Shown here: piece by piece, positions 7,892-13,065 of the stretch
Layout: the number at the start of each line of letters is the position of its first letter
Position numbering within the stretch: position 1 is the stretch's first letter
NCBI GenBank assembly: GCA_015655615.1
Contig: JAATES010000258.1
Span: 1 to 13,065, forward strand
Reading direction: 5' to 3'
Length of the DNA: 13,065 nt
From: Actinomycetales bacterium
GTDB lineage: Bacteria; Actinomycetota; Actinomycetes; Actinomycetales; Cellulomonadaceae
Notes under the pieces: generated by a model
Databases searched by the model: none
Told to the model about the DNA's origin: nothing
What the model saw: the letters and a program-made list of their open reading frames with translations, nothing else
Program-made: the position numbers and the translations under genes

Positions 7892-7909
7892 TTGACCTTA
7901 GTCAGGTAA
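7892..7909 (-). promoter_or_regulatory. Operator-like imperfect palindrome before MarR-GNAT
   Basis: TTGACCTTAGTCAGGTAA contains the dyad TGAC-N4-GTCA and outer arms TT(G)ACC/GGTAA. It lies 4-21 bases upstream of the MarR-GNAT start and overlaps its Shine-Dalgarno AAGG. Palindromes of this size in a regulator's own leader are typical MarR-family operators. Autoregulation is inferred. Confidence 0.5.
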
Positions 7910-7932
7910 TGAGCGCGGGCGCAAGGGGTCCC

Positions 7933-7951
7933 GAGGCCGTGCGACGGCCTC
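7933..7951 (-). terminator. GC hairpin at the end of the MFS gene
   Basis: Perfect 8-bp inverted repeat GAGGCCGT / ACGGCCTC with a 3-nt loop. It begins inside the TGA stop of the upstream MFS gene (7952-7950). No T-run follows on the minus strand, so it is either a U-less terminator or attenuator, as often seen in actinobacteria, or an mRNA 3'-end stabiliser. It separates the exporter from the MarR-GNAT gene. Confidence 0.5.
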
Positions 7952-9260
7952 AGCCGGAGGTGGTGCGGCGACGACGGTGGTTGACGAGCAGTACCGCGGC
8001 CACGGTCATGAGCAGCCCGACCGAAGCGCAGGCGGTCGCCACGAGGAAGCCCGCATGGGCCCCGTTCGAGTCGATTCGGGTTCCTGCGATGGAGGTGCCG
8101 ACGGAGATGCCGATGCCGAGCGCGGTGGCGACCCACGTCAGGCCTTCGGTGAGCTGGCGTTCGGGGACCAGGATCTGGACCAGGTTGTTTCCCGTGATCA
8201 TGGTCGGAGCGATGGCGAATCCGGCGACGAACATCATCAGGGCCAGCAAGCCGGTGCTGTCTGCGAGGAGGAACAGCCAGATGCCTGCGGTGAGCCCCGT
8301 CATGGTGAGGGTGAGCCGTGTCGTGAGCGGCGAACGCCAGTTGCGCAGGCCGTAACCCAGCCCTGAGGTCAGCGAGCCGAGTGCGAACGCGGCCAGGATC
8401 AACCCGGCGATTCCCTCGTTGCCGTGTTCCTCAGCGAAGGCGATCGTGGAGACGTCCACGGCGCCAAAGATCCCTCCGACCAGCACGAAGATGAGGCAGA
8501 GAGCGACCAGTCCCGGGCTGCGCAGCACGCTGGGCTGGCGATGCTCCCCGGGGACGATCTGGCGTGCGGGTGGTTCGGTGTCGCGCTGCATCAAGAACCA
8601 CCAGCCGCCGAGGCCGGCGGCGAGCACCGGCAGGACGAGGCCGGCAGCCGGATGCACGCGTGTCGCCAAGCTGGTGGCCAGGACTGGGCCGATGACGAAG
8701 ACCATCTCGTCGATGGCAGATTCCAGGGAAAAGGCCGTGTGGAGTTGCGCAGGGTCGTCAAGCAGGTAGCTCCACCGGGCTCGCACCATGGCGCCGACCG
8801 ATCCGATCGACGCGCCGACGGCGGCGGCCAATGCCATGAGGACCGCCTCGGGAGCCTGCGCAAGGGCGGCCGCGATCAAGCCCATCATCGAGACAGCGGT
8901 GGCCAGGACGAGTGGGCGCATGACCTTGGACTGTCCGTGACGGTCCACCAGGCGTGCAATCTGGGGGGAGCAGAAGGCCTGGACGATGAGGTAGACGGCG
9001 GATACCCGGCCCCCCACGGCGTAGGAGCCGTACAGGCCTTGGAGCATCAGGACGATGCCGAGTCCCACCATCGACATGGGAAGCCTGGCGACGGCACCGG
9101 TGACGCTGAACCGCACCGCGCCGGGGTTGCTGAGGATGACCCGATAGGGATTGCGCTGCGTCAGCGTTCCGTCGGGAGTCGACGCGGCTCGGGGAGAGGG
9201 CTCTGGCTTGGTGGAGTGAACAGGGTCTTGCTGAGGCACCGATCCAGTCTTCCATGCCAT
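7950..9260 (-). CDS. MFS transporter (exporter-like)
   Basis: 436-residue major facilitator with about 12 hydrophobic segments and a degenerate motif A, ARLVDRHGQSKVM. Around 36 polar, Pro- and Ser-rich residues precede the conserved opening NPYRVILSNPGAVRFSV. The frame stays open to 9386, but the extra codons cross the GC-rich 9-nt array at 9264-9299 and encode a non-conserved Gly/Pro/Ser stretch. I therefore chose ATG 9260. No strong RBS precedes it, and a GTG seven codons later (behind GGAAG) is an alternative. The type is common in actinobacteria and usually annotated as a putative drug or sugar exporter. Pairing with the downstream MarR-GNAT gene favours regulated efflux of a toxic compound; the substrate is not known. 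Confidence 0.85.
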   Translation of the reverse strand: MAWKTGSVPQQDPVHSTKPEPSPRAASTPDGTLTQRNPYRVILSNPGAVRFSVTGAVARLPMSMVGLGIVLMLQGLYGSYAVGGRVSAVYLIVQAFCSPQIARLVDRHGQSKVMRPLVLATAVSMMGLIAAALAQAPEAVLMALAAAVGASIGSVGAMVRARWSYLLDDPAQLHTAFSLESAIDEMVFVIGPVLATSLATRVHPAAGLVLPVLAAGLGGWWFLMQRDTEPPARQIVPGEHRQPSVLRSPGLVALCLIFVLVGGIFGAVDVSTIAFAEEHGNEGIAGLILAAFALGSLTSGLGYGLRNWRSPLTTRLTLTMTGLTAGIWLFLLADSTGLLALMMFVAGFAIAPTMITGNNLVQILVPERQLTEGLTWVATALGIGISVGTSIAGTRIDSNGAHAGFLVATACASVGLLMTVAAVLLVNHRRRRTTSG

Positions 9261-9263
9261 GGA

Positions 9264-9299
9264 GGAACTCGGGGCACTCGGGGCACCCGGGGAACCCGG
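9264..9299. repeat. Four tandem 9-nt GC-rich repeats in a divergent gap
   Basis: Four consecutive 9-mers: GGAACTCGG, GGCACTCGG, GGCACCCGG and GGAACCCGG. They differ only at positions 3 and 6. They fill the region just upstream of the MFS start and before the divergent GNAT promoter. They may be simple slippage products or spaced binding sites. Confidence 0.8.
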
Positions 9300-9327
9300 G
9301 CGGATTCCGGCGGGCTGCCCGATCGGC

Positions 9328-9333
9328 GACAAT
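9328..9333 (+). promoter_or_regulatory. Putative -10 box for leaderless GNAT transcript
   Basis: GACAAT ends 6 bases before the ATG at 9340, the distance at which transcription usually begins. TTCCGG at 9305-9310 is a weak -35 at 17-bp spacing. No Shine-Dalgarno precedes the ATG. Together this suggests a leaderless mRNA starting at or next to the start codon, which is common in actinobacteria. Confidence 0.45.
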
Positions 9334-9339
9334 GGACGG

Positions 9340-9666
9340 ATGGCACTCGATAGCGGAGATACTGAGCGGCGCGCCACCCCGGACATCGTGCACGATCAGG
9401 AGAAACAGCGGCTAGGTGCGGTGTTCCCGGAGCGCGGTGAGGTCGGATATCTCACCTACGAGCGGGCGGGGACAGTCGCGACCTTCACTCATACGGTGGT
9501 CGACCGGGAATTCGGTGGCCGCGGAATCGCGGGACAGCTGGCAGCGGCAGCCCTCGACTTTGCCCGGGAGCAGGGGTGGTCCGTGGTGCCGCGGTGCTCC
9601 TATATTGCGAGCTACCTGGAGCGACACCCGGGGTATGCGGACCTGCGGCACACCCCGACTGCTTAG
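9340..9666 (+). CDS. Small YjdJ-type GNAT N-acetyltransferase
   Basis: 108 residues, the usual size of the short GNAT proteins related to E. coli YjdJ (Gcn5-related N-acetyltransferase, YjdJ type). It has E/Q-rich VHDQEKQRLGA (17-27), strand GEVGYLTYE, TFTHTVVDREFGGRGIAGQL (48-67) with the acetyl-CoA-binding G.GG.GIA loop, and a C-terminal CSYIASYLERHPGY (86-99). The cysteine and the Y..SY...HP pattern are typical of the family. Its acceptor is unknown. The frame extends back to 9259, but those codons read through the 9-nt repeat array, so ATG 9340 behind a -10-like box is preferred. It diverges from the MFS gene with a 79-base gap and could be co-controlled with it. Confidence 0.85.
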   Translation: MALDSGDTERRATPDIVHDQEKQRLGAVFPERGEVGYLTYERAGTVATFTHTVVDREFGGRGIAGQLAAAALDFAREQGWSVVPRCSYIASYLERHPGYADLRHTPTA

Positions 9667-9785
9667 GCAGGTGAGCCGTCCGTCAGTCGGAGCGGCGCGA
9701 CCGACAAGCGACACGTCAGCAGTCCAAGTCACGCGAGCGCGTCCGAGTCACGCGAGCGCGTCCGAGTCACGCGAGCGCGTCCGAG
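9667..9785. other. Convergent intergenic gap between GNAT and pgm
   Basis: 119 bases between two gene ends. The right half is a 19-nt tandem repeat. The left half holds a short dyad, GTCGG / CCGAC, with a 10-nt loop around 9679-9698. No T-rich Rho-independent terminator is visible on either strand. Termination of both genes presumably depends on these GC-rich structures or on Rho. Confidence 0.4.
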
Positions 9786-9798
9786 TCACGCGAGCGCG
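9728..9798. repeat. 19-nt tandem repeat (3.7 copies) spanning the pgm stop codon
   Basis: GTCACGCGAGCGCGTCCGA is repeated exactly at 9728-9746, 9747-9765 and 9766-9784, followed by a 14-nt partial copy at 9785-9798. The partial copy contains the last codons and TGA stop of pgm (TCA at 9786-9788 on the plus strand). The array is thus a tandem duplication of the gene's 3' end, and each full unit carries another TGA in a shifted frame. Each unit has the dyad ACGCG-AG-CGCGT. Confidence 0.95.
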
Positions 9799-11459
9799 GC
9801 GCCCACGACGTCTCTGGCCTGCCGCTGGACCTCAGCAAGATGGTCGGCCGACACGAACGATTCGGCATAGATCTTGTAGACGTTCTCCGTGCCCGAGGGG
9901 CGTGCAGCGAACCAGGCGTTGTGAGTGGTGACCTTCAGGCCGCCGATGGCCGCGTCGTTTCCAGGAGCTCGCGTCAATGCTGCGGTGATGGGCTCACCAG
10001 CCAGAACCGTCGAGGTCACTTGAGAGGGGTCCAGGGCTGCCAGTCGTGACTTCTCCTCGAGAGTCGCCGGGGCGTCAACGCGTGCATACCAGGACTCGCC
10101 GTAGCGCTCAATCAAGTCGCGATGCAGTGCCGACGGAGATTTGCCGGTGGTCGCGAGGATCTCAGATCCGAGGAGAGCCAGAAGGATGCCGTCCTTGTCA
10201 GTGGTCCAGACCGTGCCATCCTTGCGCAAGAACGAGGCGCCCGCGGACTCTTCCCCACCGAAGCCGACGGTTCCATCCAAGAGCCCTGGCACGAACCATT
10301 TGAAACCGACCGGCACCTCCACCAGCGGGCGATCCAGTCCCGCAACCACTCGATCGATCAGACTCGATGAGACCAGGGTCTTCCCGACGGCGGCGTCCTG
10401 CGGCCAACCGGGTCGAGCGCCCGAATAAAGATAGGAGATGGCCGTAGCCAGGTAATGGTTCGGGTTCATCAGCCCACCGTCCGGTGTGACGATGCCATGC
10501 CTGTCGGAGTCGGCGTCATTGCCTGTGGCAATGTCGAATCCCGCGCCTGGCGCTGCCATCCGTGCCACGAGTGAGGCCATAGCGGACGGGGATGAGCAGT
10601 CCATTCGGATCTTGCCGTCCCAGTCCAGTGTCATGAAGGACCACTGCGGGTCCACCTTGGGGTTGACCACGGTGAGATCGAGCTGATGCCGTTCGGCGAT
10701 CGCAGCCCAGTACTCGACCGACGCTCCGCCCAGTGGATCGGCCCCGATTCTCACGCCAGCCCGGCGGATGGCCTCGAGATCGAGCACATGGGGAAGGTCG
10801 TCGACGTAAGCACCCATGAAGTCATATCGCTGAGTGCTCGGCACCGAGGTGGCCGCTGCGACCGGAATGCGACGGATGCCGCCGACTCCTTGGCGTAGCC
10901 ACTCGTTCGCGCGGTTGGCGATCCATGAGGTCGCGTCGGAGTCGGCAGGCCCGCCATGTGGCGGGTTGTACTTGAATCCGCCATCACGGGGCGGGTTGTG
11001 GGACGGGGTGATGACGATTCCGTCAGCCAATCCCGGCCCACTGCGCCGCAGGCCTCCGGGAGTGCCCGATCCGTTCGCACGCAGGATCGCATGGGAGACC
11101 GCCGGGGTGGGAGTCCAGGAATCCCGGCTGTCGATGCGAACCTCGACACCGGCTGCCGCAAGGACCTGCAAAGCCGTGTCCTGCGCAGGCCGGGAGAGTG
11201 CGTGGGTGTCTCGACCCATGAAGAGTGGCCCATCGGTGCCTTGGGCATGGCGGTATTCGATGATCGCCGCAGTGATCGCGAGGATGTGGGCCTCATTGAA
11301 GGCACTGTCCAAGCTGGACCCACGATGCCCTGAGGTTCCAAAGACAACCTTCTGCGCTGGATCGTCAACGTCCGGATTGAGGTCGTAGTAAGCGCCGATC
11401 AGGGCGTCGACGTCAACGAGGTCACTGGGTGTGGCAACGGTGCCAGCGCGTGGGTCCAT
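9786..11459 (-). CDS. pgm: Phosphoglucomutase (alpha-D-glucose phosphate-specific)
   Basis: 557 residues against about 546 for E. coli Pgm. It interconverts glucose-1-phosphate and glucose-6-phosphate, feeding glycogen, trehalose and nucleotide-sugar synthesis in the cytosol. All four active-site loops are intact. The phosphoserine loop is [11 protein letters not shown] (S153). The metal loop is [10 protein letters not shown], with Asp 315, 317 and 319. The sugar-binding loop is [12 protein letters not shown] (399-410). The phosphate loop is [10 protein letters not shown] (520-529). FGTSGHRG at 40-47 is the N-terminal family signature. A Gly-rich insertion of about 8 residues ([15 protein letters not shown]) precedes the catalytic loop, by comparison with my memory of E. 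coli Pgm. ATG 11459 follows AGGA at normal spacing. It is transcribed alone, divergent from the surface-protein gene at 11656, and ends in a tandem repeat. Confidence 0.96.
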   Translation of the reverse strand: MDPRAGTVATPSDLVDVDALIGAYYDLNPDVDDPAQKVVFGTSGHRGSSLDSAFNEAHILAITAAIIEYRHAQGTDGPLFMGRDTHALSRPAQDTALQVLAAAGVEVRIDSRDSWTPTPAVSHAILRANGSGTPGGLRRSGPGLADGIVITPSHNPPRDGGFKYNPPHGGPADSDATSWIANRANEWLRQGVGGIRRIPVAAATSVPSTQRYDFMGAYVDDLPHVLDLEAIRRAGVRIGADPLGGASVEYWAAIAERHQLDLTVVNPKVDPQWSFMTLDWDGKIRMDCSSPSAMASLVARMAAPGAGFDIATGNDADSDRHGIVTPDGGLMNPNHYLATAISYLYSGARPGWPQDAAVGKTLVSSSLIDRVVAGLDRPLVEVPVGFKWFVPGLLDGTVGFGGEESAGASFLRKDGTVWTTDKDGILLALLGSEILATTGKSPSALHRDLIERYGESWYARVDAPATLEEKSRLAALDPSQVTSTVLAGEPITAALTRAPGNDAAIGGLKVTTHNAWFAARPSGTENVYKIYAESFVSADHLAEVQRQARDVVGAALA

Positions 11460-11509
11460 GGTCCGATCCTGCCACTCTGCCGGGCTTGAGGGGTACCGGA
11501 TCTGACAGG

Positions 11510-11570
11510 TGTGGAGAACTTGGGGGCCGGCGTGGTGACACAGGCTGTGGACGATGCCGCGATATCCACA
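11510..11570. other. Three DnaA-box-like 9-mers
   Basis: TGTGGAGAA (11510-11518), TGTGGACGA (11546-11554) and, on the other strand, ATATCCACA (11562-11570). Each differs by one base from the DnaA box TTATCCACA or its GC-rich-genome form TTGTCCACA, read as TGTGGATAA or TGTGGACAA. They could be a DnaA-binding regulatory cluster or another repressor's sites sharing TGTGGA. There is no sign of oriC genes nearby. Confidence 0.35.
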
Positions 11571-11613
11571 ATGGCCACCATTGCTTCACGATCGCCTTGG
11601 CTAGGCATTCCGC

Positions 11614-11644
11614 TGGAGACCTGACATCGATCGACACGTCTCCA
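11614..11644 (+). promoter_or_regulatory. Hairpin abutting the RBS of the surface-protein gene
   Basis: TGGAGAC (11614-11620) pairs perfectly with GTCTCCA (11638-11644) across a 17-nt loop that itself contains the palindrome TCGATCGA. The 3' arm directly touches the Shine-Dalgarno AAGGGG (11644-11649). The hairpin could modulate ribosome access or protect the mRNA 5' end if the transcript starts upstream of it. Confidence 0.4.
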
Positions 11645-11655
11645 AGGGGTGCACC

Positions 11656-13065
11656 ATGAGCCAGCCATCGTCCAGACGGCGAATCCGCGTTCAATCTCAG
11701 ATCAGGTCGCGCCACCGAATGCGAGGGGTGTTGCTGGTGGCGGTTCTCGTTGCCGTGACTGTGTGCAGTGGACTCTCGACTGTGGCGCAGGCGGCTGGTG
11801 CCTCGAAGGCGGATGGCCAGAACCTGTCGGGGGTGACGTCGTCGGGGTCCATCTGGTTGGGCTCGCTCAATGCACCGTCGGGTACGGGCACGTCCTATGC
11901 GTGGTGCATCGAGGCCGGTGCCACTCTGCCGAGCAAAGCGGGATCATCTTCCTCGATGAGAGCACCCAGGCTCTCCTACGCCCTGGAACGATGGACGACC
12001 ACCAATTACCCCGGTGCGAGCAGGGATCAGACCCATGCGGCACTGAGCTACCTGACCCACTCGAACTACGACATCGGGTCCAACGGAGTCTCCGCAGCTT
12101 CGCGGCGCGCCGCCTTCGTGTCGGCGACCCCGTCCGCGATCAAGACCATCGCGAAGAAGATGTGGGACCAGGCCGGCGACTACGCCGGCGACTACGCGGC
12201 GAAGCTCACCTTGACCAAGACCTCGCCCCTGGCCGCGTCGATCACCAATGTCGGGGTGAAGTCCGACGCGGGGAAGTGGACTGCCGGGTACGCAGGAGTC
12301 GTCACGCTGAGCGGACCTGCACGTTTCATTTCGGGGGAGTCGGTGAAGACCTTCACGACCGCGGCGTCTGCCAAGTCCTACTCGGTGGTGTTCACCGGGC
12401 CGGGCACGGTCAAGGCCACCGTGAAGATCAGTGGCCTGCCCTCTAGCACCGTGGCCAGGTGGACCGGCGGGTCGGGTGAGCAAGACTTCGTCACCAGGGC
12501 CGAGACCACCGAGTCCGCCTCAGACACCCTCGCGGCCCCCGCCGTCAAACCCGTGATCACCACGGTCGCGGCGGCGATCACCGAGACCACGAACGCTCTG
12601 GTCCTCAAGGACTCAGTGAAGATCAATGCCGACCCGGCATTCGCGGGTCAGCAGGTCCAGCTCGTCGCTCGGGCGTACTACCACGGGACCGCCGCACCAG
12701 CGCAGCAGGCCACCGTACCGGCGGGTAAGACCCCGATTGACCTTGCCAGCACCGTGGTGACCCTGAACTCGTCCGGGGACGCGACCTGGGCCACCCCGAA
12801 CATGAACGCACCCAAGCAGTCGGGGTCGTACACGTTCGTGATCTCCAGCAGCGAGGCCTTGGGCGGGCTCCTGGCCGCCTCCCAGACCGCGTACGGGGTG
12901 CCGGTCGAGACGGTGCGGTGGACCCCGAGCCCTAAGGTGACGACCACCGCGTCCACGGATGCCCCGGATGCGGACCTGGCCACGGTCGTGCGTGACACGG
13001 TCCTCATCAGTGGCATGCCTGCCAGCACCCCGATCACGGTCCGCGGCCAACTGTGGCAGCACCCC
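11656..13065 (+). CDS. Exported surface protein with possible thioester-like domain and VaFE-like repeats (N-terminal part)
   Basis: Open from ATG 11656 (AAGGGG six bases upstream) to the window edge, 470 codons without a stop. An Arg-rich n-region (residues 1-23) and the hydrophobic core GVLLVAVLVAVTVCSGL lead to a probable signal cleavage after AQA (residue 46). Residues 54-200 form an N-terminal head domain holding YAWCIEAG, with C84, and SRDQTHAALSYL, with Q125. C84 is the only cysteine I see in the mature part. A C...Q pair of this kind resembles thioester adhesin domains, but the match is by eye. Residues 297-420 and 425-470 onward begin two copies of a beta-domain. Compare KPVITT...LKDSVKI...QLVARAYYHG with SPKVTT...VRDTVLISG...TVRGQLW, which resemble VaFE-type repeats of Gram-positive stalk proteins. 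An adhesive, wall-anchored role is inferred; the C-terminal sorting signal, if any, lies beyond the window. Confidence 0.8.
   Translation, partial: MSQPSSRRRIRVQSQIRSRHRMRGVLLVAVLVAVTVCSGLSTVAQAAGASKADGQNLSGVTSSGSIWLGSLNAPSGTGTSYAWCIEAGATLPSKAGSSSSMRAPRLSYALERWTTTNYPGASRDQTHAALSYLTHSNYDIGSNGVSAASRRAAFVSATPSAIKTIAKKMWDQAGDYAGDYAAKLTLTKTSPLAASITNVGVKSDAGKWTAGYAGVVTLSGPARFISGESVKTFTTAASAKSYSVVFTGPGTVKATVKISGLPSSTVARWTGGSGEQDFVTRAETTESASDTLAAPAVKPVITTVAAAITETTNALVLKDSVKINADPAFAGQQVQLVARAYYHGTAAPAQQATVPAGKTPIDLASTVVTLNSSGDATWATPNMNAPKQSGSYTFVISSSEALGGLLAASQTAYGVPVETVRWTPSPKVTTTASTDAPDADLATVVRDTVLISGMPASTPITVRGQLWQHP

Larger units (their letters stand above)
11460..11655. promoter_or_regulatory. 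Divergent pgm / surface-protein intergenic region
   Basis: 196 bases containing promoters for both genes. On the plus strand TAGGCA at 11602-11607 could be a -10 box, with TTGCTT at 11581-11586 as a -35, but the spacing (15 bp) is short. Three DnaA-box-like 9-mers lie at 11510-11570, and a hairpin sits next to the surface-protein RBS. No coding sequence was recognised here. Confidence 0.4.

Noticed and set aside
8424..9353. 309-codon plus-strand frame opposite the exporter MFS gene
   Set aside because: Low-complexity, charged translation without motifs, antisense to a clear 12-helix MFS protein and running into the 9-nt array.
9728..9798. CRISPR-like array
   Set aside because: Units are contiguous with no spacers and a 19-nt period, so this is a simple tandem repeat.
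11510..11570. A chromosomal replication origin
   Set aside because: Only three imperfect boxes, no AT-rich unwinding region and no dnaA, dnaN, rpmH or par genes nearby.
11950..13062. Long minus-strand frames under the right-hand surface protein
   Set aside because: Motif-free Gly/Arg-rich products. The plus frame has an RBS, a signal peptide and internal domain repeats.

Overview
The window is GC-rich, with strong third-position G/C, short intergenic gaps, Sec-exported repeat proteins of Gram-positive type, and gene families common in Actinomycetota (a MarR-GNAT fusion, actinobacterial-type MFS carriers, a probable leaderless GNAT gene). I infer an actinobacterium. The Propionibacteriaceae or a related host-associated or dairy/soil lineage would fit, but the genus is a guess.

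Layout. (1) 1-1719 minus: N-terminal part of a secreted repeat protein that runs off the left edge. It has a signal peptide and five ~107-residue beta-rich domains of two alternating types. (2) 1855-3822 plus: divergent from it, a polytopic O-antigen ligase/polymerase-like (Wzy_C) membrane protein with a C-terminal TPR-like tail. (3) 6829-3816 minus: a two-gene operon, poxB (pyruvate:quinone oxidoreductase) followed by an MFS carrier whose GTG start overlaps the poxB stop (GTGA). The carrier's 3' end overlaps the 3' end of the Wzy_C gene by 7 bp. (4) 9260-7013 minus: an MFS exporter-like protein, then a MarR-GNAT fusion preceded by an operator-like site. (5) 9340-9666 plus: a small YjdJ-type GNAT gene, divergent from the exporter. 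(6) 11459-9786 minus: phosphoglucomutase. (7) 11656-13065 plus: start of a second exported surface protein, open at the right edge, with one cysteine in its mature part and two copies of a VaFE-like domain.

How the genes fit together. Both ends of the window encode large exported repeat proteins. Next to each is a gene relevant to surface carbohydrate: a Wzy_C transferase on the left, and on the right phosphoglucomutase, which supplies glucose-1-phosphate for nucleotide sugars. The middle holds pyruvate oxidation to acetate plus CO2 with a coupled transporter, and a stress or drug-type cassette (MFS, MarR-GNAT, GNAT). Small repeats in gaps are notable. Two genes end in short tandem repeats that duplicate their own stop codons (18-nt period at the MarR-GNAT gene, 19-nt period at pgm), and a 4 x 9-nt array lies between the divergent MFS and GNAT genes. 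No rRNA, tRNA, CRISPR array, insertion sequence or phage gene was recognised. All gaps between genes are under 200 bases.
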